From Flavobacterium xueshanense (GTDB taxonomy: Bacteria > Bacteroidota > Bacteroidia > Flavobacteriales > Flavobacteriaceae), in contig NZ_FONQ01000002.1 in the NCBI RefSeq assembly GCF_900112975.1, forward strand, positions 1 through 64,000: DNA of 64,000 nt, given 5' to 3'. A model generated the notes under the pieces. That model was not told the DNA's origin and made no database searches. It saw only the letters and a list, made by a program, of their open reading frames with translations. The translations under genes and the position numbers were made by a program. Positions 8,137-15,548 of this stretch are shown here, one piece after another (position 1 is the stretch's first letter; every line of letters begins with the position of its first letter).

Positions 8137-8511
8137 ATGCAACAACTAACGAACGCCGAAGAACAACTAATGGAACATCTTTGGAAGCTAGAGAAAGCCT
8201 TTATGAAAGACTTGCTGGAAGCCTATCAAAAACCAAAACCGGCAACCACAACTGTGGCTACTTTATTGAAAAGAATGATTGACAAACAATTTGTAGCGTA
8301 TAATGAATTTGGAAACTCTCGGGAATATTACCCTTTGGTCAACAAAACCGATTATTTCTCGAAACACGTCAACGGATTAATAAGTAATTTTTTCAACAAT
8401 TCGGCTTCGCAATTCGCTTCTTTCTTTACCACCGAAACTAATTTATCGCAATCGGAACTTGAAGAACTTAAGAAAATAATAGACAGTGAAATTCAAAAAA
8501 AGAAAAAATGA
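8137..8511 (+). CDS. BlaI/MecI/CopY-family repressor
   Basis: 124 residues. N-terminal winged helix (LTNAEEQLMEHLWKLEKAFM, then PATTTVATLLKRMIDKQFVA) with the PxxTTVxTLLxRM signature of BlaI repressors, and a C-terminal dimerisation helix (SQSELEELKKIIDSEIQ). Family members bind TACA/TGTA dyads and are inactivated when the partner M56 protease cleaves them. Its stop overlaps the start of the next gene (ATGA), so the repressor and sensor are translationally coupled. It probably represses its own operon through the dyad at 7666-7679. Confidence 0.92.
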   Translation: MQQLTNAEEQLMEHLWKLEKAFMKDLLEAYQKPKPATTTVATLLKRMIDKQFVAYNEFGNSREYYPLVNKTDYFSKHVNGLISNFFNNSASQFASFFTTETNLSQSELEELKKIIDSEIQKKKK

Positions 8512-9968
8512 GCGACTTTCTAATCAAATCAACAATTACTCTATTCGTATTACTGGCAGTGTATTATTTGTTTTTGGAAAAAGAAAAAATGCATGTATTC
8601 AATAGGTTTTACTTATTATTCAGCCTTGTTTTTTCGATGGTGATTCCATTTATAACCATCGAAGTTATTCAGGAAATAGCACAACCTGTAATCAATCCAG
8701 GAAACATCCAGATACTGCAAGGAAACGCTGTAGTACTTGAGAAAACAAACTATCTGGCAATAGGATTATGGAGCCTATATGCTATAATAACACTCGTTTT
8801 GGCACTACGTTTTATCAGCAATATCATTAAGATTTCATCTAAAATAAAGTTGAATTCGCCAATTGATTATAAGAATGCCAAATTAATTTTGCTACACGAA
8901 AAAACGTTACCGCATACCTTCCTGAATTCTATTTTTATCAACGAAACCGAATACAACAACCGTGAAATTGAAGCTGAGCTGTACACGCACGAACTTACGC
9001 ATGTAACGCAAAAACACACTTTGGATATTTTATTCATCGAAATATTGAAAACCATTTTTTGGTTCAACCCAATTTTTATTTTTTACAAAAAAGCAATACA
9101 ACTCAATCACGAATTTCTCGCCGACGAGAAGGTGGTGAAATCTTATAATAACGTTCCGTTTTATCAATCTTTATTACTATCGAAAGCAGACGAGAACCAA
9201 ACTTTTTACTTGGCCAGTAATTTGAATTATTTAATAACTAAAAAACGATTACTCATGATGACAAAAACCACATCAAAAACGAAAGCTTTATTAAAAAAAG
9301 CAATGCTCATGCCGATAGTAGCTACATTATTATTTTTACTGTGTACGAAAGTCGTTGCACAAGAAACCAATGTAAAAAAAGAAACTACTCCTAAAAAACC
9401 CGGAAATTTATTTAAAACGTATTACGACAAAACTACCTTTAAAATTAAAGATGAAAAAGGAAAGATTGCCAGCGAAAAAAAATACGATGAGCTAACTCCT
9501 ATCGAAAAGAAGGCGATACCTTCCATCTTATCCAAACAAAAAAAATTACCTACAAATGAGGAACTTATGGCGACTTTAAGCAAAGGAGCTGCTGAAGTAA
9601 TTGAAATAGACACGTTTCGTCCTGAAAATCAGTTAGTCAAAAAAGGCGAAAATGACGTTTACAATACTGCTGGAATAACCGAAAAACCAGATTTTCCTGG
9701 AGGAATAGAAAAATTCTATCAATTTGTGGGTGAGAATTATAAAACACCATCACAACCTAACTTAAAAGGAAAAGTATACGTCACCTTTACAATAGAAAAA
9801 GACGGCAGTTTAAGTGACATAAAAAGCATACGAGATATTGGTTTTGGAACCGGTGAAGAAGCCATACGCGTTTTAAAAATATGCCCGAAATGGATTCCCG
9901 GAAAACTAAACGGTGTCCCTGTGAGAGTAATGTATAGCTTACCAATAACTTTACACTCAAAATCATAA
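8508..9968 (+). CDS. BlaR1-type M56 metallopeptidase with TonB C-terminal domain
   Basis: 486 residues. N-terminal membrane helices (about 1-22, 34-55, 82-105), then the zinc protease motif HELTH (161-165) with LNHEFLADE (from 199) supplying the third ligand region, another membrane segment near 265-283, a Lys-rich linker, and a TonB-like C-terminal domain (about 395-480: KGKVYVTFTIEKDGS to VPVRVMYSLPITL). It is a membrane sensor protease expected to cleave the BlaI partner. The TonB-type domain facing the periplasm is common in Bacteroidota BlaR1 homologues and replaces the penicillin-binding sensor, so the signal need not be a beta-lactam. Confidence 0.9.
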   Translation: MSDFLIKSTITLFVLLAVYYLFLEKEKMHVFNRFYLLFSLVFSMVIPFITIEVIQEIAQPVINPGNIQILQGNAVVLEKTNYLAIGLWSLYAIITLVLALRFISNIIKISSKIKLNSPIDYKNAKLILLHEKTLPHTFLNSIFINETEYNNREIEAELYTHELTHVTQKHTLDILFIEILKTIFWFNPIFIFYKKAIQLNHEFLADEKVVKSYNNVPFYQSLLLSKADENQTFYLASNLNYLITKKRLLMMTKTTSKTKALLKKAMLMPIVATLLFLLCTKVVAQETNVKKETTPKKPGNLFKTYYDKTTFKIKDEKGKIASEKKYDELTPIEKKAIPSILSKQKKLPTNEELMATLSKGAAEVIEIDTFRPENQLVKKGENDVYNTAGITEKPDFPGGIEKFYQFVGENYKTPSQPNLKGKVYVTFTIEKDGSLSDIKSIRDIGFGTGEEAIRVLKICPKWIPGKLNGVPVRVMYSLPITLHSKS

Positions 9969-9980
9969 TAGTAAAAATAG

Positions 9981-10004
9981 ATCCGCTTCAAAAGAAGCGG
10001 ATTT
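9981..10004 (+). terminator. Terminator after the M56 gene
   Basis: Perfect hairpin ATCCGCTTC, AAAA, GAAGCGGAT. Its 3' half is part of the 26-bp direct repeat that bounds the accessory island. Confidence 0.7.
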
Positions 10005-10013
10005 ATCAAACTA
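9988..10013 (+). repeat. 26-bp direct repeat, left copy (island boundary)
   Basis: Shares 25 of 26 positions with 14134-14159; the common 3' part is AGCGGATTTATCAAACTA. It overlaps the terminator of the M56 gene. The stretch between the copies holds only cassette genes and repeats, so the copies look like the duplicated insertion site of the island. Confidence 0.65.
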
Positions 10014-10037
10014 AGGTTTTATGGATTTTAGATTGTT

Positions 10038-10176
10038 TGTGTATAAATTAAGCCTTATTTTTGGATTTGCTACCCGAACGATAGCGAACAGGCGAAGCAA
10101 ATTATCTCAAATACTAAACAAATTTCCCATTAAGCCAATTGCCCACATCCATTGTAGCAGCTGTTACCTGCGGTTT
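10038..10176 (-). repeat. Truncated attC-like element after cassette gene C
   Basis: Read on the minus strand: AAACCGCAGGTAACAGCTGC, an arm ending GGATGTGGG, then the conserved loop sequence GGCTTAATGGGAAATTTG. The matching distal arm is missing; instead there is a 33-bp dispersed repeat (10072-10104) and a second GGCTTAATTT. It lies at the left edge of the island, consistent with loss of the distal arm. Confidence 0.5.
10072..10104 (+). repeat. Dispersed short repeat (AGCGAACAGGCGAAGCAA family), copy 1
   Basis: Core AGCGAACAGGCGAAGCAA with flanks matching 42501-42534 (plus) and 47732-47764 (minus, inside mrp); a degraded copy lies at 17930-17960. Here it interrupts the loop of an attC-like element. 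Confidence 0.6.
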
Positions 10177-11360
10177 CATCCTTCTAATAATTTTCCTCCA
10201 CTTTGAGATTTGAAACTTCCATTTTTTATAAGTTCAGTTATAGCTTTTGAAACAATCGCATTTGAAAGTCCTAACTCTTTTGCAGTTCGCTTATGTTGAT
10301 TTTTTTGCCAAGGTTGCTCAGGAAGTTTTAGCCTTATCTTTTCAATTAAATGTTTATCTAAAGTAATTGACTTATGCGAATTTGCCTTAGATATTTTTGA
10401 TACAATTGTTGCTTTAATTTTGCATCTTTTAACTTCAGCTTCAACTATTGCGTTATACGCCAAAATTTCAATTGCACTTCCTGAAAGATAAAACGTTGGT
10501 ATTTGGGGACTATGAAAAACTTTTCTATCAAAAAGATTATTAAACATACATAATGAATCGCCTGCCCAAAATTCATAATTAGATTCAAATATAGGCGTTG
10601 TTTTTTTAGAAAACTCTACTTCAATTTGACATTTTGCCTCTGGTTTTTTATTAGCTTTTTGAATTGAAAAATTTTCTTTAGACCTATTTTTGACTTGTTC
10701 TAGAAGTTCTTCAGAAAACTTTTTAAAATCTTCAAAACAGCTTTCAAGATAAAAGTTTTCAACCGTTATGTTGTGTTCTTGATAATTATACTTGTTTCTA
10801 TAAAATTGATCCGTTTTTCCTAGACGATGAACTAAAAGATGTCTTCGTTGATGATATTCCTCCATGACTTTGAATCCAGGATAAATTTTTGCAACATCTA
10901 TTTTTAAACTCTTGTTATAATATTTTACAATTTCATTAAAACCTCCACTAGATAGCCTTCTTAGTTCTTTAGAAATAACGAGATTATAAATATCGGCTGT
11001 AGATTTAATTGAAAGCAAATCAGACTGTCTAAATTCTAAAATAATATTTTCCTTTTTGAATGGTTCTTTATGAGAAATAAATATTTCTCGTATTTGATCG
11101 ATTAGAAAAACCTCTAAAGCAGAAACAAAACGCACAAATACTATTTCCGCAAGATTTTTTTGATTTTCGCTTAAAACGCCTTTAGATTTACTTTTGTAAA
11201 AACTAGGAGGATTTGCTTCAATATCAATTTCGAGTAAGCTGTCTTTCTTTTTTCTCCATTGATACAGAAAATAGTCAGTTTGATCGTAAGCATATAAACT
11301 CGACCTATAGAAATTAATAAGTTTCTTCAATTCGGTAATAAATTGTTGATGTGTTCTCAT
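10176..11360 (-). CDS. HEPN-domain protein with C-terminal winged helix (cassette gene C)
   Basis: 394 residues. A helical N-terminal domain with a HEPN-type motif, EEYHQRRHLLVHRLGK (Rx4H with Arg173 and His178), preceded by helices VRFVSALEVFLIDQIREIF and SDLLSIKSTADIYNLVIS. HEPN proteins of this kind are often metal-independent ribonucleases in toxin or anti-phage systems. The C-terminus (about 350-385) is a winged helix with TAKELGLSNAIVSKAITELI. No signal peptide or membrane segment. Single gene between attC-like palindromes, although its edge match is weaker (TTACCT core only). RNase or defence function is inferred from the HEPN motif. Confidence 0.6.
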   Translation of the reverse strand: MRTHQQFITELKKLINFYRSSLYAYDQTDYFLYQWRKKKDSLLEIDIEANPPSFYKSKSKGVLSENQKNLAEIVFVRFVSALEVFLIDQIREIFISHKEPFKKENIILEFRQSDLLSIKSTADIYNLVISKELRRLSSGGFNEIVKYYNKSLKIDVAKIYPGFKVMEEYHQRRHLLVHRLGKTDQFYRNKYNYQEHNITVENFYLESCFEDFKKFSEELLEQVKNRSKENFSIQKANKKPEAKCQIEVEFSKKTTPIFESNYEFWAGDSLCMFNNLFDRKVFHSPQIPTFYLSGSAIEILAYNAIVEAEVKRCKIKATIVSKISKANSHKSITLDKHLIEKIRLKLPEQPWQKNQHKRTAKELGLSNAIVSKAITELIKNGSFKSQSGGKLLEG

Positions 11361-11382
11361 TTTTTTAAAAATGGTAGGTAAG

Positions 11383-11517
11383 GTTTGGCCGCTTCACGAA
11401 GTTACTGACGCAAGCGGACTGGATTTTCTCTGCCAAGATAAAACTTTATTCGTGAAAATGGAAGTTCAATCTACCGAAAACCAGTGTAATTCGCTTACCG
11501 GCTGGCGGCTGCAGTAT
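11383..11517 (-). repeat. attC-like palindromic element after cassette gene D
   Basis: Read on the minus strand: ACTGCAGCCGCCAGCCGG, arm TAAGCGAATTACACTGG, AT-rich loop, arm CCAGTCCGCTTGCG, then a small hairpin with CTTCGTGAAG before gene C. The arms pair with mismatches. The edge GGCTGCAGTAT (11507-11517) is matched inverted at 12200-12210 on the other side of gene D with one mismatch. Confidence 0.5.
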
Positions 11518-12191
11518 TAATATTTAGCAACTACAACTTTTATTTTTGAAGCCCAATCATCTTCTAAAAATTGGTTCGCGCAAATTCGATTATTAATTTT
11601 ATCAAAACTATCTCTCAATTTTGAATCATAAAATGATATTAGTTTCTGTTTAAAAAGATTTTTCATTTCTGGAGATAATGTCGACGAACTTATCCGTTCA
11701 TCAATAAGATTGATTGTATCTATCAAATAAATGATTTGACCAGATGGATAAAATGCTTTAAAGGACGAAAACTTTTCTTTAAAATGATCCATATTCCAAG
11801 CTATGCCAAATCTCTTTGCAAATTCATCTAACGCTTCTAAGCCATTAAATTTCACATCAACACTATTGTTTTTAAACTTGAAGTATAAACTATTTAACTC
11901 CAAATCTAATTGATTAAATAGAGATAAAATTAGGTCAGATTCATTCTTTAATTTTTGATCAATATTTGATTCTGTTTGTTTTGTCAAAGCTAGATAAAGC
12001 AAAATTGAAGAAATGATTCCGATGACAGGAGCAGTTATTCCGCCAATAGAATCTCCAATGCTGCTTGAGTTTGACAAATCATAACTTTTAAAAATAACCG
12101 GAAGATTAAAAATAAAAACAGACAAAAAACATAGGCCAACCATTACGATTGAAATTATTATTGTCAATTGAATGCTTCTTGTTCTGTACAT
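11517..12191 (-). CDS. AbiC-like (putative phage abortive infection) membrane protein (cassette gene D)
   Basis: 225 residues from the ATG at 12191; the frame opens at a TTG 21 bp upstream that lies within the cassette edge, so the ATG is preferred. Two N-terminal membrane helices (SIQLTIIISIVMVGLCFLSV, then TAPVIGIISSILLYLAL) are separated by SSSIGDSIGGI, the signature arrangement of the putAbiC family of predicted abortive-infection proteins. A cytoplasmic helical domain follows (DLILSLFNQLDLELNSLYFK to the C-terminus). Known members are implicated in blocking phage growth, but the mechanism is unclear. It sits beside the HEPN gene in the island. Family call by eye. Confidence 0.6.
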   Translation of the reverse strand: MYRTRSIQLTIIISIVMVGLCFLSVFIFNLPVIFKSYDLSNSSSIGDSIGGITAPVIGIISSILLYLALTKQTESNIDQKLKNESDLILSLFNQLDLELNSLYFKFKNNSVDVKFNGLEALDEFAKRFGIAWNMDHFKEKFSSFKAFYPSGQIIYLIDTINLIDERISSSTLSPEMKNLFKQKLISFYDSKLRDSFDKINNRICANQFLEDDWASKIKVVVAKY

Positions 12192-12199
12192 AATTTGTG

Positions 12200-12240
12200 A
12201 TATTGCAGCCAATTAGTATCTAAGCGAAAAAACCTTTATG
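12200..12240 (-). repeat. Upstream edge of cassette D with part of a palindrome
   Basis: ATATTGCAGCC (12200-12210) is the inverted match of gene D's downstream edge. Immediately outside, AATTAGTATCTAAGCGAA resembles the arm of the element at 11383-11517 (TAAGCGAA shared). Confidence 0.4.
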
Positions 12241-12247
12241 TGCACAG

Positions 12248-12472
12248 CTAAATCCGGAAAGATTAGAGAAAGTCTGTTTCTCTTTGTGCTCTCCAAATAT
12301 ATTAAAATTTTCTTACAATTTAGTAAAATAAACGTCGTATCATTGGAATGCGTTGCGTGAGGGATGGCAGCGAAAATCCTTTATGTTTTTTCTTTAAAAA
12401 CATAAAGATTACAGCGAACAGCCCGACCCGAAGTTACAAGGAGGAACGACGAAGCAATTTGCAGGGTCACGC
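12248..12472 (+). repeat. 225-bp direct repeat, left copy (contains palindromic element copy 2)
   Basis: Homologous to 13853-14074 along its length: CTAAATCCGG at the start, TTCTCTTTG, CCAAATATA, TTTTCTTACAATT, ATCATTGGAATG, then a GCGTGAGGG-type palindrome (12355-12472) with inner hairpin TTTATG/CATAAA and closing GGGTCACGC. The palindrome part is nearly identical between copies and the leading half diverges more. The copies lie on either side of the DoxX-like gene. Confidence 0.75.
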
Positions 12473-12547
12473 AAAAAAAATACTTCTCAAAAAAAGAGGA
12501 CATTAAATCCTCTTATAATTCTCTCTGACAATTTTACGAAAACTCCA

Positions 12548-12634
12548 TAGTGTTAACGGCAGGTACTTGGTTCCGTTCAACACGGGTTTCATTGTTGGTG
12601 CTGCGCACGCAACGAAACCCTGACTGTTAGGCGT
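12548..12634 (-). repeat. attC-like palindromic element after cassette gene E
   Basis: Read on the minus strand it starts ACGCCTAACAGTC; GCCTAAC fits the attC consensus RYYYAAC exactly. It has a stem GGGTTTCGTTG/CAACAATGAAACCC with loop CGTGCGCAGCACC and ends ACCTGCCGTTAAC. Size about 85 bp, within the usual attC range. Its edge GTTAGGCGT (plus 12626-12634) is matched perfectly inverted at 13809-13817, upstream of gene E, where the minus strand reads GTTAGGC and fits GTTRRRY. Confidence 0.6.
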
Positions 12635-12644
12635 TCGATTTTTA

Positions 12645-13766
12645 TTAAAGATTTTCTTTCTTCAATTCCATTTGAATAGTATCTTTATTGAAAATCATTT
12701 CCCATTGCATTGATTTATCTTTAAATTTGGAAATCTGAACAAGAATAGTATCTGGGTTTTCAGGATTTATTTCGTACGAAATTACCTTTAAACGGTTTTT
12801 ATTATCATCATAATTATACTTCATAAATATTGATGCACTATCAACGTACATATTGGGGTTAGGACAGAATAACAATTTTCCACGTTCTTCAAAATATATT
12901 AATTTCCATGCTAAAGCATCTTTTTCCCATGCTTTTTCAGAAACTATTTCACCATTCCGTGTCATTTTTTCAACTTCCCATTTACCGAAATATTTCTGAG
13001 ATTTCCGTACATCATAGCTATAATAGAATACAAACAGAAATGGAATTAATATGCATAAAAATCGTATTGAATTACGCAATTTTTTATTTCCGACAGTAGG
13101 TAATGTATTTTTATAATGCCTAAAAAAATTAATTATTTCTTCTTTTCTTTCTAATAATAAATATGATAGACCTAATACCATAATTATTGATATGAAAGTA
13201 GTAAGTGGACCAATTCCATAAAATAGATTAATCAATAGAATATTCAATTGAACAGGCAAAAGTGTTATTACACCTAATAATGTGGTGCGTCTAAATAATA
13301 AAAGAATACTGCCTATTATTTGAAATAAACCAATAATGACGGTCAGATAATATGAATGTCCATAATATTTCCAGGTCAGTTCTTGTCCAGTTAATGTATT
13401 AACTAATGAATCTTCAATATGATATGAATATGCAAAATTAACATCAAATAGTTTTTCAAAACCAAATGTAGAAATATAAAAAGCAAGCCAATAACGCAAA
13501 ATAGTAATAAGCCAGATGTAATATTTTTGAGAATCAATAAAATTATTTTTTTCTTTATAGTGCCAATAAAATGGTAATCCAATTGAAAAAACAATTCCAA
13601 TAATCAAAGAAGACATTCCAATTGGGAGTATATATTGATTCAGTTTATAAGGGAAAAGTGGTAAAATAATATGAAGAACTGAGTCGACTGCACCCACGAT
13701 AGCTAAAAAACTTAAAGTAAATTTTGAAATCCATTTTGTTTTATTCGGCGTCTGATTTGAACTCAT
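12645..13766 (-). CDS. DoxX-like membrane protein with extra C-terminal domain (cassette gene E)
   Basis: 373 residues. Several membrane helices in the first 240 residues: FTLSFLAIVGAVDSVLHII, SLIIGIVFSIGLPFYW, IWLITILRYWLAFYISTFGF, YLTVIIGLFQIIGSILLLF, TLLGVITLLPVQLNILLI and a last one at SIRFLCILIPFLFVFYYSY. The central part resembles DoxX/DoxD-like proteins (YWLAFYISTFGFEKLFDV, then GPLTTF). The C-terminal soluble part (about 250-373: FGKWEVEKMTRNGE to TIQMELKKENL) is lipocalin-like in character, with beta strands. Function unknown. Single gene framed by attC-like edges and by the 225-bp direct repeats. Confidence 0.6.
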   Translation of the reverse strand: MSSNQTPNKTKWISKFTLSFLAIVGAVDSVLHIILPLFPYKLNQYILPIGMSSLIIGIVFSIGLPFYWHYKEKNNFIDSQKYYIWLITILRYWLAFYISTFGFEKLFDVNFAYSYHIEDSLVNTLTGQELTWKYYGHSYYLTVIIGLFQIIGSILLLFRRTTLLGVITLLPVQLNILLINLFYGIGPLTTFISIIMVLGLSYLLLERKEEIINFFRHYKNTLPTVGNKKLRNSIRFLCILIPFLFVFYYSYDVRKSQKYFGKWEVEKMTRNGEIVSEKAWEKDALAWKLIYFEERGKLLFCPNPNMYVDSASIFMKYNYDDNKNRLKVISYEINPENPDTILVQISKFKDKSMQWEMIFNKDTIQMELKKENL

Positions 13767-13808
13767 AAGTTTTAATTATTGTTTTTCTGTTTCTGATTGG
13801 GCAAAATG

Positions 13809-13840
13809 ACGCCTAACTAGCATATAGCCGATACAAACCT
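13809..13840 (-). repeat. Upstream edge of cassette E
   Basis: Minus strand GCTAGTTAGGCGTC, about 40 bp upstream of the gene E start; ACGCCTAAC on the plus strand (13809-13817) is a perfect inverted match of gene E's downstream edge at 12626-12634. Confidence 0.5.
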
Positions 13841-13852
13841 TCATACATACAC

Positions 13853-14074
13853 CTAAATCCGGGTAGATTAGCGAAGATCTATTTCTCTTTGCGATTTCCA
13901 AATATAATTAAATTTTCTTACAATTAATTAAAAAAATTGTAATCATTGGAATGGGTTGCGTGAGGGATGGCAGCAAAAATCTTTATGTTTTTTCTTTAAA
14001 AACATAAAGATTGCAGCGAACAGCCCGACCCGAAGTTGCAAGGAGGAACGACGAAGCAATCTGCAGGGTCACGC
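13853..14074 (+). repeat. 225-bp direct repeat, right copy (contains palindromic element copy 3)
   Basis: Second copy of the repeat at 12248-12472. The GCGTGAGGG-type palindrome occupies 13958-14074. Recombination between the copies would remove about 1.6 kb including the DoxX-like gene. Confidence 0.75.
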
Positions 14075-14111
14075 CTAAAAAATACGTATTCAATAAATGA
14101 GTCCATAAAAA

Positions 14112-14150
14112 AACCCGCAACTCTAGACTTTTGTCAAAAGGAGCGGATTT
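14112..14150 (-). terminator. Terminator of the saccharopine dehydrogenase-like gene
   Basis: On the minus strand CCGC and GCGG frame an inner CTTTTG/CAAAAG hairpin and are followed by seven T residues. It lies about 30 bp after the stop of the 14178-15548 gene and overlaps the right copy of the 26-bp boundary repeat. Confidence 0.6.
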
Positions 14151-14159
14151 ATCAAACTA
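14134..14159 (+). repeat. 26-bp direct repeat, right copy (island boundary)
   Basis: Differs from 9988-10013 at one position. It lies within the terminator of the convergent flanking gene, mirroring the left copy. Confidence 0.65.
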
Positions 14160-14177
14160 CAAATCTAAAAAAAACTA

Positions 14178-15548
14178 CTAACTAAACTCTTTATCCGGAT
14201 TGTATCCTAAATACGGCATGGATTGTTCCTTGAAAACAACACCGTATTCCTCTAATTCTTTCAAAATAGGCAAATACACTTCTTTACTGATGGGCAATTG
14301 AACTCCAGGAGTTGTAATTTTACCATTGAGTATTAATAATGTCGCCATTGCAACGGGTAAACCCACTGTTTTCGCCATAGCCGTATACGTTTGATCATCG
14401 CCAATACAAACCATTTTGGAATCTATTTGTTCTTTTTTGCCATTTAATTCGTATCCAAATTTGTGATACATGACAATCATATCTTTATCGTCTTGCTGAA
14501 GCGTCCAACTATCAGTCAATATTTTTTCCAGAATTTGTGCCGGCGTGGCATTTTTCAAACTTACTTTTTTATTTGGGTTGAATAAATCGAGTTCCAACAA
14601 TTTGTCCCACATGATATCATCCTGATCAATCTTTAGAATCAAACGAGTCTTGATTTCCACTGAATCCGTTGGATGATACGGCAAGAAAGAATTCACAAAT
14701 TCCCTGTAACTCATGTTTTCAGAATCCTCCATGACGTAACTGTCATCCGTCATTCCTAATTGCACAAACATATTCCAAGCTTTAGAAAAACCAACTCTTC
14801 GTATCGTTCCTCTGTACAAAGTAAGTACATTATCTAAACCATACACACTGCGATATTTCAAGGAATCCCGATTCGAATACGCTTCAAATCGCCCATATCC
14901 TTCCACTTGCAAAAACTCGGTTCTTCGGAACAAATTGCAGTACGGAATGTATTTATACGTTCCTTCCTGAATAAATTTGGCAGCGCCTCCTTGTCCTGCC
15001 AGAACCACATTGCGCGGTGCCCAGGTAAATTTATAATTCCAAATATTCGTATCGGATTCTGGAGCTACTAGTCCACCACAAAATGATTCAAAAAGAAGTA
15101 TTTTGCCCCCTTTGTCTTTTATTTCATCAATCACTTTCATCGCACTCATGTGATCTATTCCGGGATCAAGTCCAATTTCATTCATGAAAATGAGATTGTT
15201 TTCTTTGGCGGCAGCATCTAATTCCTGCATGGCATCACTTACGTATGAAGCTGTAACCAGATGTTTTTTATAAATAATACAATCTTTGGCCACTTGAATA
15301 TGCAAATGTGCCGGCAACATAGAAATGACAATATCAGCAATTTGAATCGCCTCTTTTCTTTGATTTTCATCAAAAATATCCAACGCGATTGCCGTTGCAT
15401 TGGCGTGGTTGTTTGTCTTTTTTTGGGCCAATGCCAATGACAAATCACCTATAACAAGATGCAAATTCTCTTTTTCAGATTTATTTAAAAGGTACTGAAT
15501 TAGAGACGAAGCTGATCTTCCTGCCCCAATGATTAAAATTGTTCTCAT
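14178..15548 (-). CDS. Saccharopine dehydrogenase-like protein
   Basis: 456 residues. N-terminal Rossmann fold with MRTILIIGAGRSASSLIQYL and an acidic LVIGDLS at the end of the second strand, then the saccharopine dehydrogenase C-terminal domain (IGLDPGIDHMSAMKVIDEI, SFCGGLVAPESDTNIWNYKF, SPRN-like WAPRNVVLAGQGG). Homologues reduce or oxidise saccharopine-type imines in lysine metabolism, or act in related carboxynorspermidine pathways; the exact substrate cannot be read from sequence. Cytoplasmic, transcribed alone, convergent with the M56 operon across the accessory island. Confidence 0.85.
   Translation of the reverse strand: MRTILIIGAGRSASSLIQYLLNKSEKENLHLVIGDLSLALAQKKTNNHANATAIALDIFDENQRKEAIQIADIVISMLPAHLHIQVAKDCIIYKKHLVTASYVSDAMQELDAAAKENNLIFMNEIGLDPGIDHMSAMKVIDEIKDKGGKILLFESFCGGLVAPESDTNIWNYKFTWAPRNVVLAGQGGAAKFIQEGTYKYIPYCNLFRRTEFLQVEGYGRFEAYSNRDSLKYRSVYGLDNVLTLYRGTIRRVGFSKAWNMFVQLGMTDDSYVMEDSENMSYREFVNSFLPYHPTDSVEIKTRLILKIDQDDIMWDKLLELDLFNPNKKVSLKNATPAQILEKILTDSWTLQQDDKDMIVMYHKFGYELNGKKEQIDSKMVCIGDDQTYTAMAKTVGLPVAMATLLILNGKITTPGVQLPISKEVYLPILKELEEYGVVFKEQSMPYLGYNPDKEFS

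Noticed and set aside
604..14074. Possible CRISPR array
   Set aside because: The repeats are long, palindromic and far apart with genes between; there are no short regular repeats with unique spacers and no cas genes.
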